Part shown: positions 45,080 through 57,800 of the stretch, piece by piece
Layout: the number at the start of each line of letters is the position of its first letter
Numbering within the stretch: position 1 is the first letter of the stretch
Notes under the pieces: generated by a model
Seen by the model: the letters and a program-made list of their open reading frames with translations, nothing else
Databases searched by the model: none
Told to the model about the DNA's origin: nothing
NCBI GenBank assembly: GCA_903632075.3
Contig: CAHIKZ030004736.1
Span: forward strand, 961,001-1,025,000
Reading direction: 5' to 3'
DNA length: 64,000 nt
DNA from: Acanthosepion pharaonis
Taxonomy: Eukaryota > Mollusca > Cephalopoda > Sepiida > Sepiidae
Position numbers and translations under genes: made by a program

Positions 45080-45985
45080 CTAGCAGCATGGCCGGCGTTG
45101 CCCGTGCTTGATTCAAAAATCGTACGACTCATACAGCAATCGTTATCACTTGACTTAAAATATTTTTGCCGTTCCTTGCCTTTAAAGGAGTATCCTTTTC
45201 CGTGCTGGTGCTGCTACATGCCTTACTTCTTGCCTATCTCACACTGCAAATTTTTTCTAAGCTCTATACTAAACATTAAATCTGTTACTACGAAAAAAGA
45301 ACTAAACAAAATGAACACAAAACGACCAGCTTTAAAAAAGAACTCGTAACTGGAAAAACCGAATGAAAAAAGAATGTTAGCAACAAAAACTTTTTCACAC
45401 CCAACCCAGTTCTGCGGAATCAGAATCAACGTTGAGTTTAAGCAAGCGAATGAGTCAATTGGAGTAAAGGGCCATGCAGATTTAAATTTTTCCCACTTGT
45501 GACGAATGCAGCTATCGATTTTTTTGCATGCTAGCATGCTAGTTAACATTTATGTCAGTCAGCTGTTGGCTCTCATGCTGGCCAATAGAATCTTCCTGAC
45601 TATTCGTGGCAGCCAGCTATAGACTCTCACTCTGGCCAGTAGGAAATGGCCGCAAACTACATGAAAACTGCCGTAGAAGCATGAAAAAATCGATTATTTC
45701 CACTATCGATGGGAGTTGGGAAATGCAAGTCGGTCTTGGCCTTCCCGCTAACTTGGAGCATGTGCATGTAAAATTTGGTGCAAATCCGTCGAAAATTGCG
45801 GCCGCGCATACGTTACACACACACACACACACACACGCGATTAATCACAATACAGCATCAAATTATTTTCTCGGTCAGACATGCACCAAACTATCTCATA
45901 GCTTGTTATTCAGCGAAACTTCGAACATATCAATCACAAACAATAAAAATACAAAACACAATATATATATATATTAGTAGACACG
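45080..45985 (-). mobile_element. Non-autonomous Helitron, copy 2
   Basis: CTAGCAGCATGGCCGGCGTT at 45080 is the inverted Helitron 3' end. The next roughly 390 bases match copy 1. The distal part differs and includes TGTGTGTGTAACGTATGCGC (minus strand) near 45820, a typical 5' subterminal feature. The exact 5' end is uncertain (45830-45985). The 108- and 123-codon frames here are incidental. The two Helitrons point away from a shared 5.6-kb centre region with 3' ends facing each other. Confidence 0.78.
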
Positions 45986-46946
45986 ATTAATTTACTATAC
46001 AATACACACTGTAAAGAAAGACTGAAAATGTTCGAAGCTATTATTATACAAATGAAACAACTCCATTAAATAAAATATCTTTCACCGCAGGAGACATGAC
46101 ATTTAAAATGTATATAAAATATTTAAAATGTATAAAATAATTATAATACATATAAAATATATATATATAATCATTTCCAGTGTTGTCAGTCTGTGTGAAA
46201 CCTTGCGATATATGGCGTCATTTATTCGATATTTAAATTGAAACAAATGCCAGGATGAAACTAATGAAATCTTTTCCATGATATGTGAACCATATTTAGA
46301 TTCTGATAATTTCTGACGATTAAAAGTACTAAAAAAATGAACTTTTCACAGTTTGTCCAAAATTTTGACCTGGATGTACAACATTTTATAAGAAAATTGG
46401 AAAAATACAATCGTAAATTTGCTGGTTTCAATTACAGGGAATGACTGCAAAAAAAAAAAAATCACCACCCCCAATTTACGGATGCATGCAGGGATTTCCT
46501 CCTGATAAATAAGATAGGCTACTGTCATTTTCTGAGCACCCCTGTCTGCTACGGTGGCTAGCACATTTCTGTTGCTAAGGGAATATTTCTGATTCTTCAA
46601 AACTCACAATACCATCTGTAGTTTATACTGCAACTATGGTGAGCAGAATGAGCTTTGGGAAGAGAATGCAATAATCTGACGTGATCAATAGTTTGAACAA
46701 CGTTAGTACACTCAAACGCTCGGTCACGATAACTTGTGACTTCGTGCTAGCAAAACCATCGACGGTTTCTGACAAGTTCCGTCTGCCCAGTTTCACTCAC
46801 AAGGCTTCGGTCAATCCGTGGGGTGGTTGTCATTCATTTCCCAATGGAGCCGCACGCTGGGACCAGCATTAAGGTCTCCTTCTTAACAAATCGACTATGG
46901 TGAGATTTGTAAACGGTTCTCATGATCAAAAATCTATTCAATCGGC
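45986..46946. other. No gene recognised
   Basis: 46450-46610 and 46740-46900 are higher-complexity stretches that may be unidentified repeats. The 84- and 63-codon frames give no recognised domain. Confidence 0.4.
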
Positions 46947-47008
46947 TATATATATATATATCTGTGTGCGTGTTTGTGTGGTGTATGTGTGTGTGTGTGT
47001 GGTGTGTG
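46947..47008. repeat. (TA)n(TG)n microsatellite
   Basis: Short TA block then interrupted TG units. Confidence 0.93.
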
Positions 47009-47845
47009 TATGCCGCATTTGATGACTATCGAATCGTTCAACGTTCATGACCGTGCTGAGATTATAGTCGTCTAAAGCTAGTACAACACTGCAACGACTC
47101 ATACCAACAATGGTAAGGACCCCAGAAAAAAAGTAGATGTTATATCACAGTTTTCCATTTCCTAGACGGATACATTATCTATCTTTTTGGGTCCAATGGG
47201 CTAGCCGCTCACTGGAATACGAAGCCAAATATTTCTACGTCCCTGCGCAAATACATACATACATATGCCATAATCCTTGGAGAGTATCAGACGCAGTTAT
47301 AAAGCAAAGAATTTCAATTAGATAAGCTTATTCTTATTCTCATGTATAAAGCGCAGCTGATTTTAGAATATAGAAAAATGGGATAACGACTGTTGTTACC
47401 ACAAAATCTCCAAACAGACTTTGAGAAAATAAATTTAAATAAAATTGAATAAATATTTACTTGGTAGTTTTTATACGGAAATTATGCATCATTTTGTTTT
47501 TTGTTTTTTTTTTTTATCGGAAATCAAATAATATTTTTAGCTTTGATTGATTTTCACGCTCGCATAGGTGTCTCGATTTAACGGAATTCGGAAAAATGTA
47601 CGAAACCATTCGGGAATTTAGAGAGAGACATTTTATGAAATGTTTATTTCCTATTGCAACAAAGAGGAATTAGACGTTATCTCCCCGGAAAACAAATAAA
47701 CCCAATTTGACATGATTTTGTCGGTTTTGAGTCCTGGAAACTAAAGTATAAGGCGCAGCAGACTTTTAGACACGATTTGGGATGAAAACTTCTGCGTCTT
47801 ATACACACAGGATTATGGTACATATAAATTTAATAAGCAACTAAA

Positions 47846-47846
<1 letters not shown>
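47009..47846. other. No gene recognised
   Basis: No supported feature. Confidence 0.45.

Positions 47847-47893
<47 letters not shown>
47847..47893. repeat. (GATA)n microsatellite
   Basis: About 12 units. Confidence 0.97.
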
Positions 47894-49300
47894 TGTCAGA
47901 TTATATTATATAAGTGTTTTTTCTAATAGAATTAGTATTAACCAACCAATGTTGGGAGCATTTTTAAAAATCATTTTACCCCAACCAAGGCAATAACGTC
48001 ACTAAGACGCATGGTGACTGAGAATATGATAATAATATACTATTAAGGAGAGAAGAGAATAAAAGAACAATTGTGAAGTCAATATAACAATTGACATCTT
48101 TACATGTTAAATATGTCAGGTGGACTTCACAAATCTACCTGTATTTATTAGAAATATTTACAATAATTTATTTCACGGTATGAGATATTTGAAGTAATAC
48201 GGGGGTACTTCATATTGTTGTAAACAAATATATATAACAGTATAGTTATTGATATTTAATTTTTAATTTCATGTGCCACGTGGTGCAAAAAAAGGATATA
48301 ATCTTAAAAGCGAAACAAGATATTGGAAAGTTACTGGGTGATGGGAACACAATGTTGAAATTGCGAAAAGGTTGAACGGAAACATCAGAGAACAATTGAA
48401 AATGAGATCGAAAACATTGTTTAGAGAATCACCCAAAAAATGGCTTTTAGAATATCAGAAAAAGACATCTGAGAAAAATTGGAAGCAAAAAAAAAACAAA
48501 TGATTTCGCCAGCTCGAAAAAGGATTCCAGATTTTCTTGGTAATGTCAACAGAGGGGAATGAATATTAACGGCGGGAAAAGGTTACACGAACATGCACTC
48601 GAGGTAAAAAAAAAAAACAAGAAAATTAATTTTTAAAATGTAGTTTTTCAGCTTATTTTCGCTTTAATTGTATAAAAATCTATAGAATTGTTATTTTAAC
48701 CCTTTTAGATTATAAAAATAAGGAAATAAAAGAATTGTAAGTTTCCTAAATTTAATATTGTTAAAATAATAATACCCTTTGAAATATTCCACACCATTTT
48801 TCTATTCGAGAATTACCCAATTACTCTATTTAGAATCATGAATGAATGATGTCGGTATCGACGGGTAAAGTTAAAGCATCAGTTTTACGATCTCAAATGA
48901 AACGTGGAATGATGATATCCGCTGAAGAACATTAGCCGTAGACAAAATTGCCACCAAAATAGAAATTTAACTGAAAAGCAATCCGAAGAAAAACATGTAA
49001 TTTGAGCAAAGAAGTACATAAAAACTGATTTCTTGAAATAAATGTTAGCGATGAATGTAGAGCTACATTGGTTGCTCTACATTTTGAATCGTTCGTGGAA
49101 ATCGACAAGAACAATTTAGAAGATAATAGAGAGATGTAGAAATGTTTTCCGCGACTATTTTACTCAGTAAAATTATATTCCTTTAAATATTTATGTGGAT
49201 TATATATTTCTAAAGTATTTAAGAATAAATCATCTTCTACGTAGTTCGTTTACTTAATGCAACCTGATAAAACAAGTTAAATATTATAAGTTGAAACCAT

Positions 49301-49302
<2 letters not shown>
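47894..49302. other. No gene recognised
   Basis: Nothing supported in about 1.4 kb of AT-rich DNA. Confidence 0.45.

Positions 49303-49354
<52 letters not shown>
49303..49354. repeat. (TA)n microsatellite
   Basis: Uninterrupted TA units. Confidence 0.97.
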
Positions 49355-49359
<5 letters not shown>

Positions 49360-49520
49360 AATAGATATTATATAAACATAAGTACATTTTGGAAACTTTA
49401 CCAGCATCGTTCGATATATTGAGAAAACATTGGTTGCATATCACAAGCTTTTTTATACATAGTATAAAAAGACAAAAATGAAGATATCAAAATAGATAGG
49501 AAGATAGATATAAACAGACT

Positions 49521-49521
<1 letters not shown>

Positions 49522-49581
<60 letters not shown>
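49522..49581. repeat. (GATA)n microsatellite
   Basis: About 15 units. Confidence 0.97.
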
Positions 49582-50129
49582 TGTAATAGTAAATCGCATT
49601 TTATGATATATGAATAATTATCTCAAATAAATATTCGCTCAATTTTTGAAGAATGATTTCAACTGCTCATTTCTTACTTTCAAAGGAAAACGACATTGCC
49701 GGATCACATTTTATCCCTGTGGTTCTAAAATATTTCGTTCACTCGCAAGAATGCAATTAACTCTTTTGCAAAATGAATGAAAATTGTTTGCATTGGTGAA
49801 TAAAGAAGTCGACAGCGGTTTGCTTTACTCGCATGAAAAGATAATAACGTTAATTATTGCAATGAAAGGATTATAAATCCAAAAATTGTATCGTTTCACT
49901 TTAGTTGGCGAACAATTGATTAGAAACAGGCGACAACTAAATGATGCCCGCATTAAAGAAAGACGGAAAATGGGTTTTCATGAATGGTGTTTTAAGATCT
50001 TAGAAGTGTTTTCGGTTTTTTATCAATTATTCGGACAGATAACATTTTTGTTGTTTTTATCGTGACGTTTCATTTGAAATTTTCCTTAGTTTTACTGCAT
50101 TCTTTGATGTTCAGAGTTAAATATCACAT
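49582..50129. other. No gene recognised
   Basis: No supported feature. Confidence 0.45.
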
Positions 50130-50540
50130 TACAATTCTACTTATTCCTTTGTCACTTATTTAATAAGTTAACACAAACATTACTCCCTACCAATACCTCA
50201 TGAAAAATTGTCTATTCTGTTTTGATCGCGAGAAAAGAAGGAAAAATATATCAGAGACGCTGTTTAGTTTCAGTGAGAAAAAGAAAAAAGAAAAAAATAA
50301 AGAGAGAGAGAGAGAGACGGTAATTACGATGTTTAACGTTTATTTTAGTAAAATGGAAAAATTTGTCAATTTTGAATATTGTTTATTTGTACTCCCTTAT
50401 TTCTTTAAATATTGACCTGCATTTACACTTATGATTGTGATTGTAAATATTTGGTTAAAATTTTAAGCTCAAATATTTAATGACGAAATAGGAGAATTTC
50501 CACGGATATTTTGTAATCCTGAAACTCGCAACTGGTTTAT
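50130..50540 (+). repeat. Dispersed repeat family Y, most complete copy
   Basis: AATTCTACTTATTCC, GTCTATTCTGTTTTGATCGC, TATATCAGAGACGCTGTTTA, ATGTTTAACG and AAGCTCAAATATTTAATG occur in the same order as at 28510-29160 and 56170-56540. No terminal repeats or coding potential are visible. The 71-codon frame is incidental. Confidence 0.75.
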
Positions 50541-51179
50541 TCAACTATTAACTTAAAAATTATGATTCATGAAATATTAAAATAGCAAAACAGTCATTTT
50601 TTTAATTATTCTTTGAATTATTCGGACGTGTATCGATCTGTTCCAGTTTCTTTAATGAAGCTAAACAGTTCTTTCAGTTTTCTTGCTCTAATTCTGCTAC
50701 ACGCTCTGCTCATCAAAATCCAGATGATATACTTAATCATGTATCACATGATAGGCGTATTGAACTCGCATTCGTTCACACATGGCGCCTTGGGCAGAGC
50801 GCTGTGAAGATACGACACAAGAATCTATTTCAACATGCTTTACCTGAGATTAAAAGATTTTCTGTGGAATATTCGTTTGTTTTTGTTGTTTTTAGTTATG
50901 GTCCGTGGCGTGTTATCTCTGCAACGCTCTAAATGATCCCTTCAGTTTTATCCAAAAATCTTCAATTAATGCTAAGAAAAAAATATATATATAGCATTTC
51001 TATCAATTTCTGAAAAAACTTTGAAGTCAAATATTTCAAAATTATAAAACGTACAGATAGAATTAAGAAAATGTCAATTATTCAAAAAAAGATACGGTAA
51101 TCAAGGGCATTTACTGGGGACAATGAAGTGAGCAAGTAGGCAAAAATACAACGTGGTATAAGATAAGGATGAGTGTTCT
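50541..51179. other. No gene recognised
   Basis: No supported feature. Confidence 0.45.
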
Positions 51180-51560
51180 CTTCAGATTTTTTTTTTCGCT
51201 TATTCAGCAAGGCAATCTTAAAAGAACTGGAGGATTTATTATTGGCAGTCACAACCTATGTTATGCAAATGACATCATACTGTTGGCAGTCACAGAAAGA
51301 AAACTGCAGATACTTCTAAACAAGATAAGAACAAAATAAAGAAAAGCGAGAAGAAAGGACTAAGCATTCATTGTAAAAAGATGAAATGTATGGTTGTTAA
51401 AAGAGGAGCATATGAAAAGAACTATAAATTGGAAAGGTCAAAATAAAGCAATTACAGAAAGGTCAAATCAGAGAAAATTTGACAGAGAAATCCGAAGAGG
51501 AATTGGAATAACACAGATGAAGTTAATAGAGGGTTCATTTTGCCATGTAAATTCATTTTA
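51180..51560 (+). mobile_element. RTE-type LINE fragment across the RT catalytic box
   Basis: ILKELEDL is followed by GFIIGSHNLCYANDIILLAV then TERKLQILLNKIRTK. CYANDI corresponds to the reverse transcriptase YADD box, with the first catalytic Asp replaced by Asn here. REIRRGIGITQMKLIEG follows. This copy covers the part missing between 21365-type and 17035-type fragments. Dead by substitution and stops. Confidence 0.82.
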
Positions 51561-51870
51561 AAGTGATCCCCTTACGGAATTCAAAATAATTATCCTCATA
51601 CGAAATGTTTTCTTAAGATGAAAAAAAAAGTGAAAACTAGAAATCTGCAGAGATTAATTTATAGTAACATATCAAAAAGAACTGAAGGTTATAATTCAAG
51701 AGAAGATGACATTTTAAGAAATCATATCTGAGCATATTTTTTTGTCCTTAGTAGGTGATGGGGTCAATTTACAACGAATTTAAACAACAAGATGGACCTC
51801 CTATTAACTTTTATAAAAATTGAATTAACATTTTTTTTTATATTCCTGATCAGGACTTCTTAATCTATAT
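51561..51870. other. No gene recognised
   Basis: Probably continuing diverged LINE sequence to about 51720, then AT-rich. The target-site copy ATCTATAT is at 51863-51870. Confidence 0.45.
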
Positions 51871-52199
51871 CTAGGATGGCCAACCTGTGGCGCATGCGCC
51901 ATAAGTGGCGCATTGGATGCTTACAAGTGGCGCATTGGATCCTTTTGATGAAAAGAAACTAAGCCACTTCTACTCATTCATTTCAGTGATTTTATATTTA
52001 TTGCACGTCCTTTGCAAAAGTGCTAAAAGGATACACCCCAGGTCATAAGCATATATTTTTCAAATAAATAGATTTTATTATAACTTTAAAATATGTCCAT
52101 ATTACAACACGTACTGAAAGGAAGTGAATGTTTGTGTGGCGCATTTAAATTAATCGTACAAAATATTGGCGCATGGAATCAAAAGATTGGCCACCGCTG
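51871..52199. mobile_element. hAT-type MITE with perfect 8-bp target duplication
   Basis: The element starts CTAGGATGGCCAACCTGTGG and ends GATTGGCCACCGCTG. The imperfect inverted ends share the GGCCAA core typical of hAT. ATCTATAT at 51863-51870 is repeated exactly at 52200-52207, the 8-bp duplication of hAT. It is 329 bp, contains repeated GTGGCGCATTGGAT words near the 5' end, and encodes nothing. Confidence 0.92.
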
Positions 52200-52207
52200 A
52201 TCTATAT

Positions 52208-52479
52208 TAATATGAAACAAAATGAAAAGAGGAAATGTTTATTTCTAGTCACAGTACAGAATGTCTAAGTCTATCGAGAATGGAAGATGTAACTGATTAA
52301 ATCTGTTAAAACGTCTGATAAAAATAGAACGATTGGAGTACATACACGGAATGATGTGTCAATAATGATTGCGATATGAGTCTAAGTAATCATCAGTTCC
52401 ATGACCGCATGTAGTCTAAGGATCGATACGCAAATAAGCTCCTGGCCGGTTCCCTCCACAGGATTAAAAGCCGGAGAGA
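52208..52479. other. No feature recognised
   Basis: No supported feature. Confidence 0.4.
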
Positions 52480-52620
52480 TATTCATTCATACGCAACGTA
52501 TATTGTACAAGTATACCTGGCGGGACCCATCCCCCTCAAGGTTAAACTACAGCCGATGAAGGCTCGACTCAGTCACGGACACATGTCCTTTGATTACAGC
52601 GGGGAAGCCGCCGCCCTGTC
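52480..52620 (+). repeat. Dispersed repeat family X, partial copy
   Basis: ATTCATTCATACGCA, ACCTGGCGGGACCCAT, GGTTAAACTACAGCC and CTCAGTCACGGACAC align with 12075-12190. Confidence 0.6.
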
Positions 52621-53576
52621 TTTTGACCATCGTATAGAAAACCATCTTTCCAGAAATGATGTACCATCAGCTCATTCTCTGCAAAAAAAATGTGCTTGAT
52701 GGTTGTTGACCCTGCAAAGAGGTTCACCCGCCTTTTGATAGGTTTGCTAGGTGTTAATAAAACACTCATCGCCGATGGCCACACAAGACGATAGGTAGGT
52801 TTATGGTCATATAGTACCAGTAGCAATCTTGGAGTGACCAAATAAACTTTACAATAATCAAAATGAGTTCTGTTATATTAACCAATAATATCTTAAAATA
52901 CATAAATTGATAAAAGTTTTTATTCTCAAAGAATGACACATATTTTTCACTTGTCTATAGAATAATACTAAAAATAAATACTCGATTCAAAATCTCCAAA
53001 ATGCTAAAAAAAAAAAAATGAAAATAAATACAAAATTAATAAATCCTCTGCTTAAATTAAAATTTGACTATTTCCAATTTCCAGATGGATTTTTATGACG
53101 CCTAATATTCTGAGTCAATTTCAAATCATACAAAAACCTGTTGTTCTTTAATGGAAAGAAAGCTTCATTTAGGACAATTAAATCTCGGTTTTCACTTGTG
53201 TTGTTAGTAATTATTTAAATTATTAAACCCATCTGAATAGTAAAATTTTAATCTGATTGGTTGAATTGCCTAAGGAAGATGCTGATGAAAATAAAAGTTT
53301 TCTATCGCATTTCATAATGACAATGTTCAGTGAAAATCGAACGCTTGCTTGAGCGTTCTTTTCTCATGATCATCTTATCGAAATTGGCATTTCAGAATAA
53401 AACCAACTCTATTATATGATTAAAAAAATCATTATTTATACTATCCTTTATGTCAGTCTATTCACCTCCACGATTGAAGTGAGGAAAAGAATTCGGCAAG
53501 ACCAAGAAACCATTCCCAAAATAACTCTAATTTGGGGAGGGAGATCTATATATTTCAGTCTGTTCATATCTAACTG
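52621..53576. other. No gene confirmed; one unassigned 90-codon minus-strand frame
   Basis: The frame at 52569-52841 on the minus strand has balanced composition and includes FFAENELMVHHFWKDGFLYD. I recognise no domain. It starts past family X and could be a decayed element ORF. The rest is AT-rich. Confidence 0.35.
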
Positions 53577-53647
<71 letters not shown>

Positions 53648-53689
53648 TTTTCATTATTTTTCTATCTATTTCTGTCTGTTAATCTCTCA

Positions 53690-53728
<39 letters not shown>

Positions 53729-53784
53729 TTTAGCTACCTAGCTATCTGTCTGTTTGTCTGTCTCAGTCTGTTCATTATCTATTC

Positions 53785-53877
<93 letters not shown>

Positions 53878-54075
53878 TGCCCGTCTGACTTCCTATATAT
53901 CTATCCTATGAGCACCCGCGTAAAAAGTGCATATATATCCACAGTGCTTGTTGAACAATTACACATACATACACATATATATATATCATTCTGTTTATAA
54001 CTATCTATCTCAGTTTCATAACTATCTCTCAGTCTGTTCTCTCTCTCTCTCTATCCATATCCATCTATCTATCTA
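53577..54075. repeat. Microsatellite cluster: (CT)n, (TA)n, (TA)n, (CTAT)n, (TA)n
   Basis: Blocks at 53577-53644, 53694-53726, 53789-53829 and 53834-53873, plus interrupted CTAT words to 54075. Confidence 0.95.
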
Positions 54076-54489
54076 TCTGCTTTTGTTCATAATTAGTAAT
54101 TTGTCCGTGTTCAGTTCATTACTCAATAACAATGATAAGCTGATAGCCTAGTATTATGACCAGTAATATCTTATATTCATATTATTTTAACCTTGTCGGA
54201 ATTTTGACGGTATATGTCCTTTGCTATTATTAGTTGATTTTGACATATGAGCCTTTGAACATATTTTTGCCAATTATTTTTTTCCTCCGCTCATTCACCA
54301 AGTCGGTCTTCATAAATATCTCCAAACAGCTTGATATTTTCATAACAAAGGCACTTGTATTTGACGTCAAGTGTGATAACTATATCATAGCAAAATGTTC
54401 CATATATTACAGATATATTCGGCGCAGTTGCAAAGCCTGTTTTCTTTTTTATTCCTTTTCCTCTCTTAATATTTTTTCATTTTTTTTTC

Positions 54490-54531
54490 AATTATAATCC
54501 ACTCTTTCTCTTTCTCTCTCACTGTCTTTCA

Positions 54532-54573
<42 letters not shown>

Positions 54574-54792
54574 TCTTTCTCTCTTCTCTCAATCTCTCAA
54601 ATTCTCTTTCTTCATAATTTTTCTCTTCCTGTCTCCTATTCTCTCTCTCTCTCTCTCTCTCTCACTTTCTCACACCTTTTCTCAGTCTTTATATTAATCT
54701 CTTTCCATTTCTCTCTCTTAATCTCTTAATCTCTCTCCTCCATTCTCACATTAACGTTCTTCTTTTAATCTCTTACATTCTCCTTTTTCATA

Positions 54793-54840
<48 letters not shown>

Positions 54841-55109
54841 GCCACTATCACATCATCTCCGACTCTTTCTCTATCAATTTCTACCTTTTTCTCTCATTCC
54901 CACTCAGCCTCTGTTACAGTCTCGTTCCATTTCTCCCTCTCTCTATCGAGTTCGCCCTTTCTTTCGAAATCTCACTCTCTCATAATTTCTCTCCGTTTAT
55001 CTCTCTCCCTCTCTCTCAGTCATTCTTTCAATCTCTTACTATCACACTACCTATTTCTCTTAACTTCTTTCATTATCTCTCTCCCAGCTTCTCTCTCAAT
55101 GTCTCTCAG

Positions 55110-55159
<50 letters not shown>

Positions 55160-55435
55160 TTCCTCATTCTCTCGGTTTTATTCTCTCATTCTCTTAACCT
55201 TCTTTTACCCTTTCTCCTCCTTTCACATTTTTTATCATTTATATCTATCTTTCCTTCACATTCAATTTTTCTCTCCATTTTTTCCTTTTCTTTTCCTTTC
55301 ATCTTCTTTTTTCCGTCTTTTCTATTTTCTTTCCTTCTTTTACGTTCTTCTTTTATTCTCTTTCTTTTTCTCCCTTCCCTCTCTTTCACTTTTCTTACAC
55401 TCTTTCATTTTTTTCCTTCTGTTCCACTTTTTAGT
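54490..55435. repeat. Pyrimidine-rich tract with several (CT)n cores
   Basis: About 950 bases are nearly all C and T on the plus strand. Clean (CT)n runs lie at about 54535-54568, 54640-54662, 54797-54836 and 55110-55155. The 67-codon Lys/Arg/Glu-rich minus-strand frame is an artefact. This is the strand opposite in bias to 2455-3635. Confidence 0.9.
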
Positions 55436-55650
55436 TGTTAAGCTTTCCTAAATATTATTTTCGTTGTTCCTTCCTTTCCTTCTTTATTCATTACTCTCTG
55501 TTTTTCATTTCCTTCACTCTTATCTTCTTCATTCCATCCACACTTCTTCGTTTACCTCTTTCTAACGCCTTCCATATCCTCAATTCGTTTGCTAATCCAA
55601 TTCTTCAACAATCAACAATTATTCCGATTGGAACACTGAACGAATTTGTT

Positions 55651-55702
55651 AAGTGGACAGATATTAAACACATCTTAAGTGGACAGATATTAAACACATC
55701 TA
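55651..55702. repeat. 26-bp tandem duplication
   Basis: AAGTGGACAGATATTAAACA plus CATCT(T/A) occurs twice in direct succession, with one difference. The surrounding 99-codon frame is not recognised. Confidence 0.92.
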
Positions 55703-56169
55703 TAAGGCACCAGTTTTGGAAAATCGATTTTTAAATGCCTTTTTCAAACCTTGAATCGACCGTTGAGACAGTAAAACTGTGACAGTAAAATCCTAATGCC
55801 TGATTAGGAGATCAATACCAGATGTTTGTTATTTTGAATGAATATTTCAAGAACAATTTTTAAACGGATGGCACGTAAGAAAGGGAGAGAGATGATAATT
55901 CCTTAAAAAAAAAAAAAAATATCATTAAATATATAATCATTTCCGATGAAAGACCAATATATATATATACTAAACCCCCTCTTTCTTTTTTATTCTGTAA
56001 TGTTTTTTCTTGACAGAATTCTACAATGTAGGAACCGCCTTGCACCCCACCCAAAAATAATGCAGCCTGGTTCTATGGTAAAAACAGAGACACGCTTTCT
56101 GATTCTTTTAATTGAATGCTAAATCTTATTTTTAAAATCATCTTATAATTTGCTTGTTTCTTAGGTGCC
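55703..56169. other. No feature recognised
   Basis: A poly-A run at about 55905-55920. Nothing else. Confidence 0.4.
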
Positions 56170-56545
56170 GCATGTTTCTCTGTGTTATTACTTCAGATAA
56201 ATAATGGACCATTTCTGTTTGATTGCGAGGATTGACCTGTTATAGGTTACCTGTCCCCTGCCCACAAAACGAGACAAAAGTTATTCTGTCTTGTTTTAGC
56301 GTAAGGAAAGGGAAAGAAAGAAAGAAAGAAAGAAAAAAGAAAGAAAAGGTAGAGTATGCGATAACGGAATCATGTATTTTAGCATTCATGCTTCAGTGAT
56401 ATTCAAAAACGTGTCAGTTTTAAAACTTTTCATTTGTACCCTCATACACCTTATGATCATTATTGCAATATTTTGTTCAACTTGTTAAGCTCCAAAATTT
56501 AACAATGCAATAGGGGAATTTTCAGGGGTAGTTTATAGTCGTAGA
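56170..56545 (+). repeat. Dispersed repeat family Y, third long copy
   Basis: ATAATGGACCATTTCTGTTT, GCAATATTTTGTTCAACTTG and TTAAGCTCCAAAATTTA align with 28860-29110 and 50200-50480. A (GAAA)n stretch at 56318-56345 occupies the same relative place as the A/G-rich stretch in the other copies. Confidence 0.72.
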
Positions 56546-57474
56546 ACTCTATTCAACTTACGATTCACCAGAAAATTCAAATCGAAAAGCATAAAATCTT
56601 GTATACTGTTATTACTTATTATTTAGAAGTTTACATTTTTACTAGATGTTTTTTCAAAGTGGCCAGCTTGATTGCTATTTCCTAAACAGAATCTCTCGAG
56701 GGGACGCTACATTTAAAAGATCAGTCAACGTCAAATTAGAACTGGAAGCAAAAAATTTTGATTTGGGGAGTTTCTCCCAAATCCTCAGCGGCTAAACGAC
56801 ATCAACGGGAGAGAAAACAATGTAAGCCCATTTTTTTCTTTTCGCCACCAGCCGGGTCGTTCATGCCTTGCCGATCATTTGTAAGAGACGTGAAAATGTT
56901 ACGAAGGCAGATTGCAGGAAGCGGGAGGCGGGTGTGCACGACACCCAACAGAGATCGAGCGATATTCCTAAAATACCAGGAAATATCAATTCTTCGATAA
57001 AGCGTGTCTGAGACATTCACTGATAGATTCCTGAATGTCGCTCGCTTAGGCAATAATCAGTCCTCGGTTTCTGCTTATGGATCTACTCAAAACCCCGTAG
57101 AGAATACGTAGATTTTATAAATGAAACCTATGTTTTTTCTCTTTATTTTACCTTGCTATTTTCTTAGGTTAGCTTATCACAGTCCAAGGCTAAAGTGGAG
57201 AAGGGAAAACTGACGCTAAGATTATTTTGTTCCAACCTTCCAAATCAGTTTTGCTTTTGGCCGCCATTTTATTTAACTTTTCTTTTTTCGGTATTTTCGA
57301 AATGTAGATTAGTATGGCAAAAGGCCACTAGAGTAGTTCTCTCAGCAAGAAAAGAAAATCCTCCTAATGTGAAACATACTTGCTTAAAATGATTTTTACT
57401 AAATTTTCATCCAATGCAAAACCCAAAAGCCACTTAAATTAAAAGGTTACGGAATGATAATACTTTATGGACGT
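56546..57474. other. No gene confirmed; complex stretch at 56755-57055
   Basis: Frames of 80 codons (plus, 56758-57000) and 83 codons (minus, 56802-57053) overlap in a GC-richer patch without visible repeats. Neither gives a recognised domain. An exon or an unknown element end cannot be excluded. Confidence 0.35.
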
Positions 57475-57800
57475 AAGAGAAGTATGTAGATTATAGGGAT
57501 ATGTAGGATAGATAACAGTTGACCCTAAACTTGAAAAGGTTAAGATTGTAGTGATCAACGGCACATCCTCCCAGGAATCTGCTTGTGTGGAACTTCATCC
57601 TTATATACGAAAGGAATAAATTGATTCAGTCCTGTGCACGTGGCCTTGGTGGGTCCCAGCTGCAAAGGTCACGGCTGGTTGTACTGAGGAATGTAGATCC
57701 TCTGAACATTTGCCATGGAAATAGTGGTGATAGCGATGGTAGGCTTGCAAACGTTGCGTCTATCGGGAAAGAGGCTGTAGGACTAGAGTTAAATTGCGAA
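57475..57800 (+). repeat. Dispersed repeat family Z, copy 1
   Basis: GATATGTAGGATAGATAACA, ACTTGAAAAGGTTAAGAT, then GAACATTTGCCATGGAAATA and GCTTGCAAACGTTGCGTCTA align in order with 62675-63110. The overlapping 107- and 89-codon frames are not conserved in the other copy. Confidence 0.68.
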
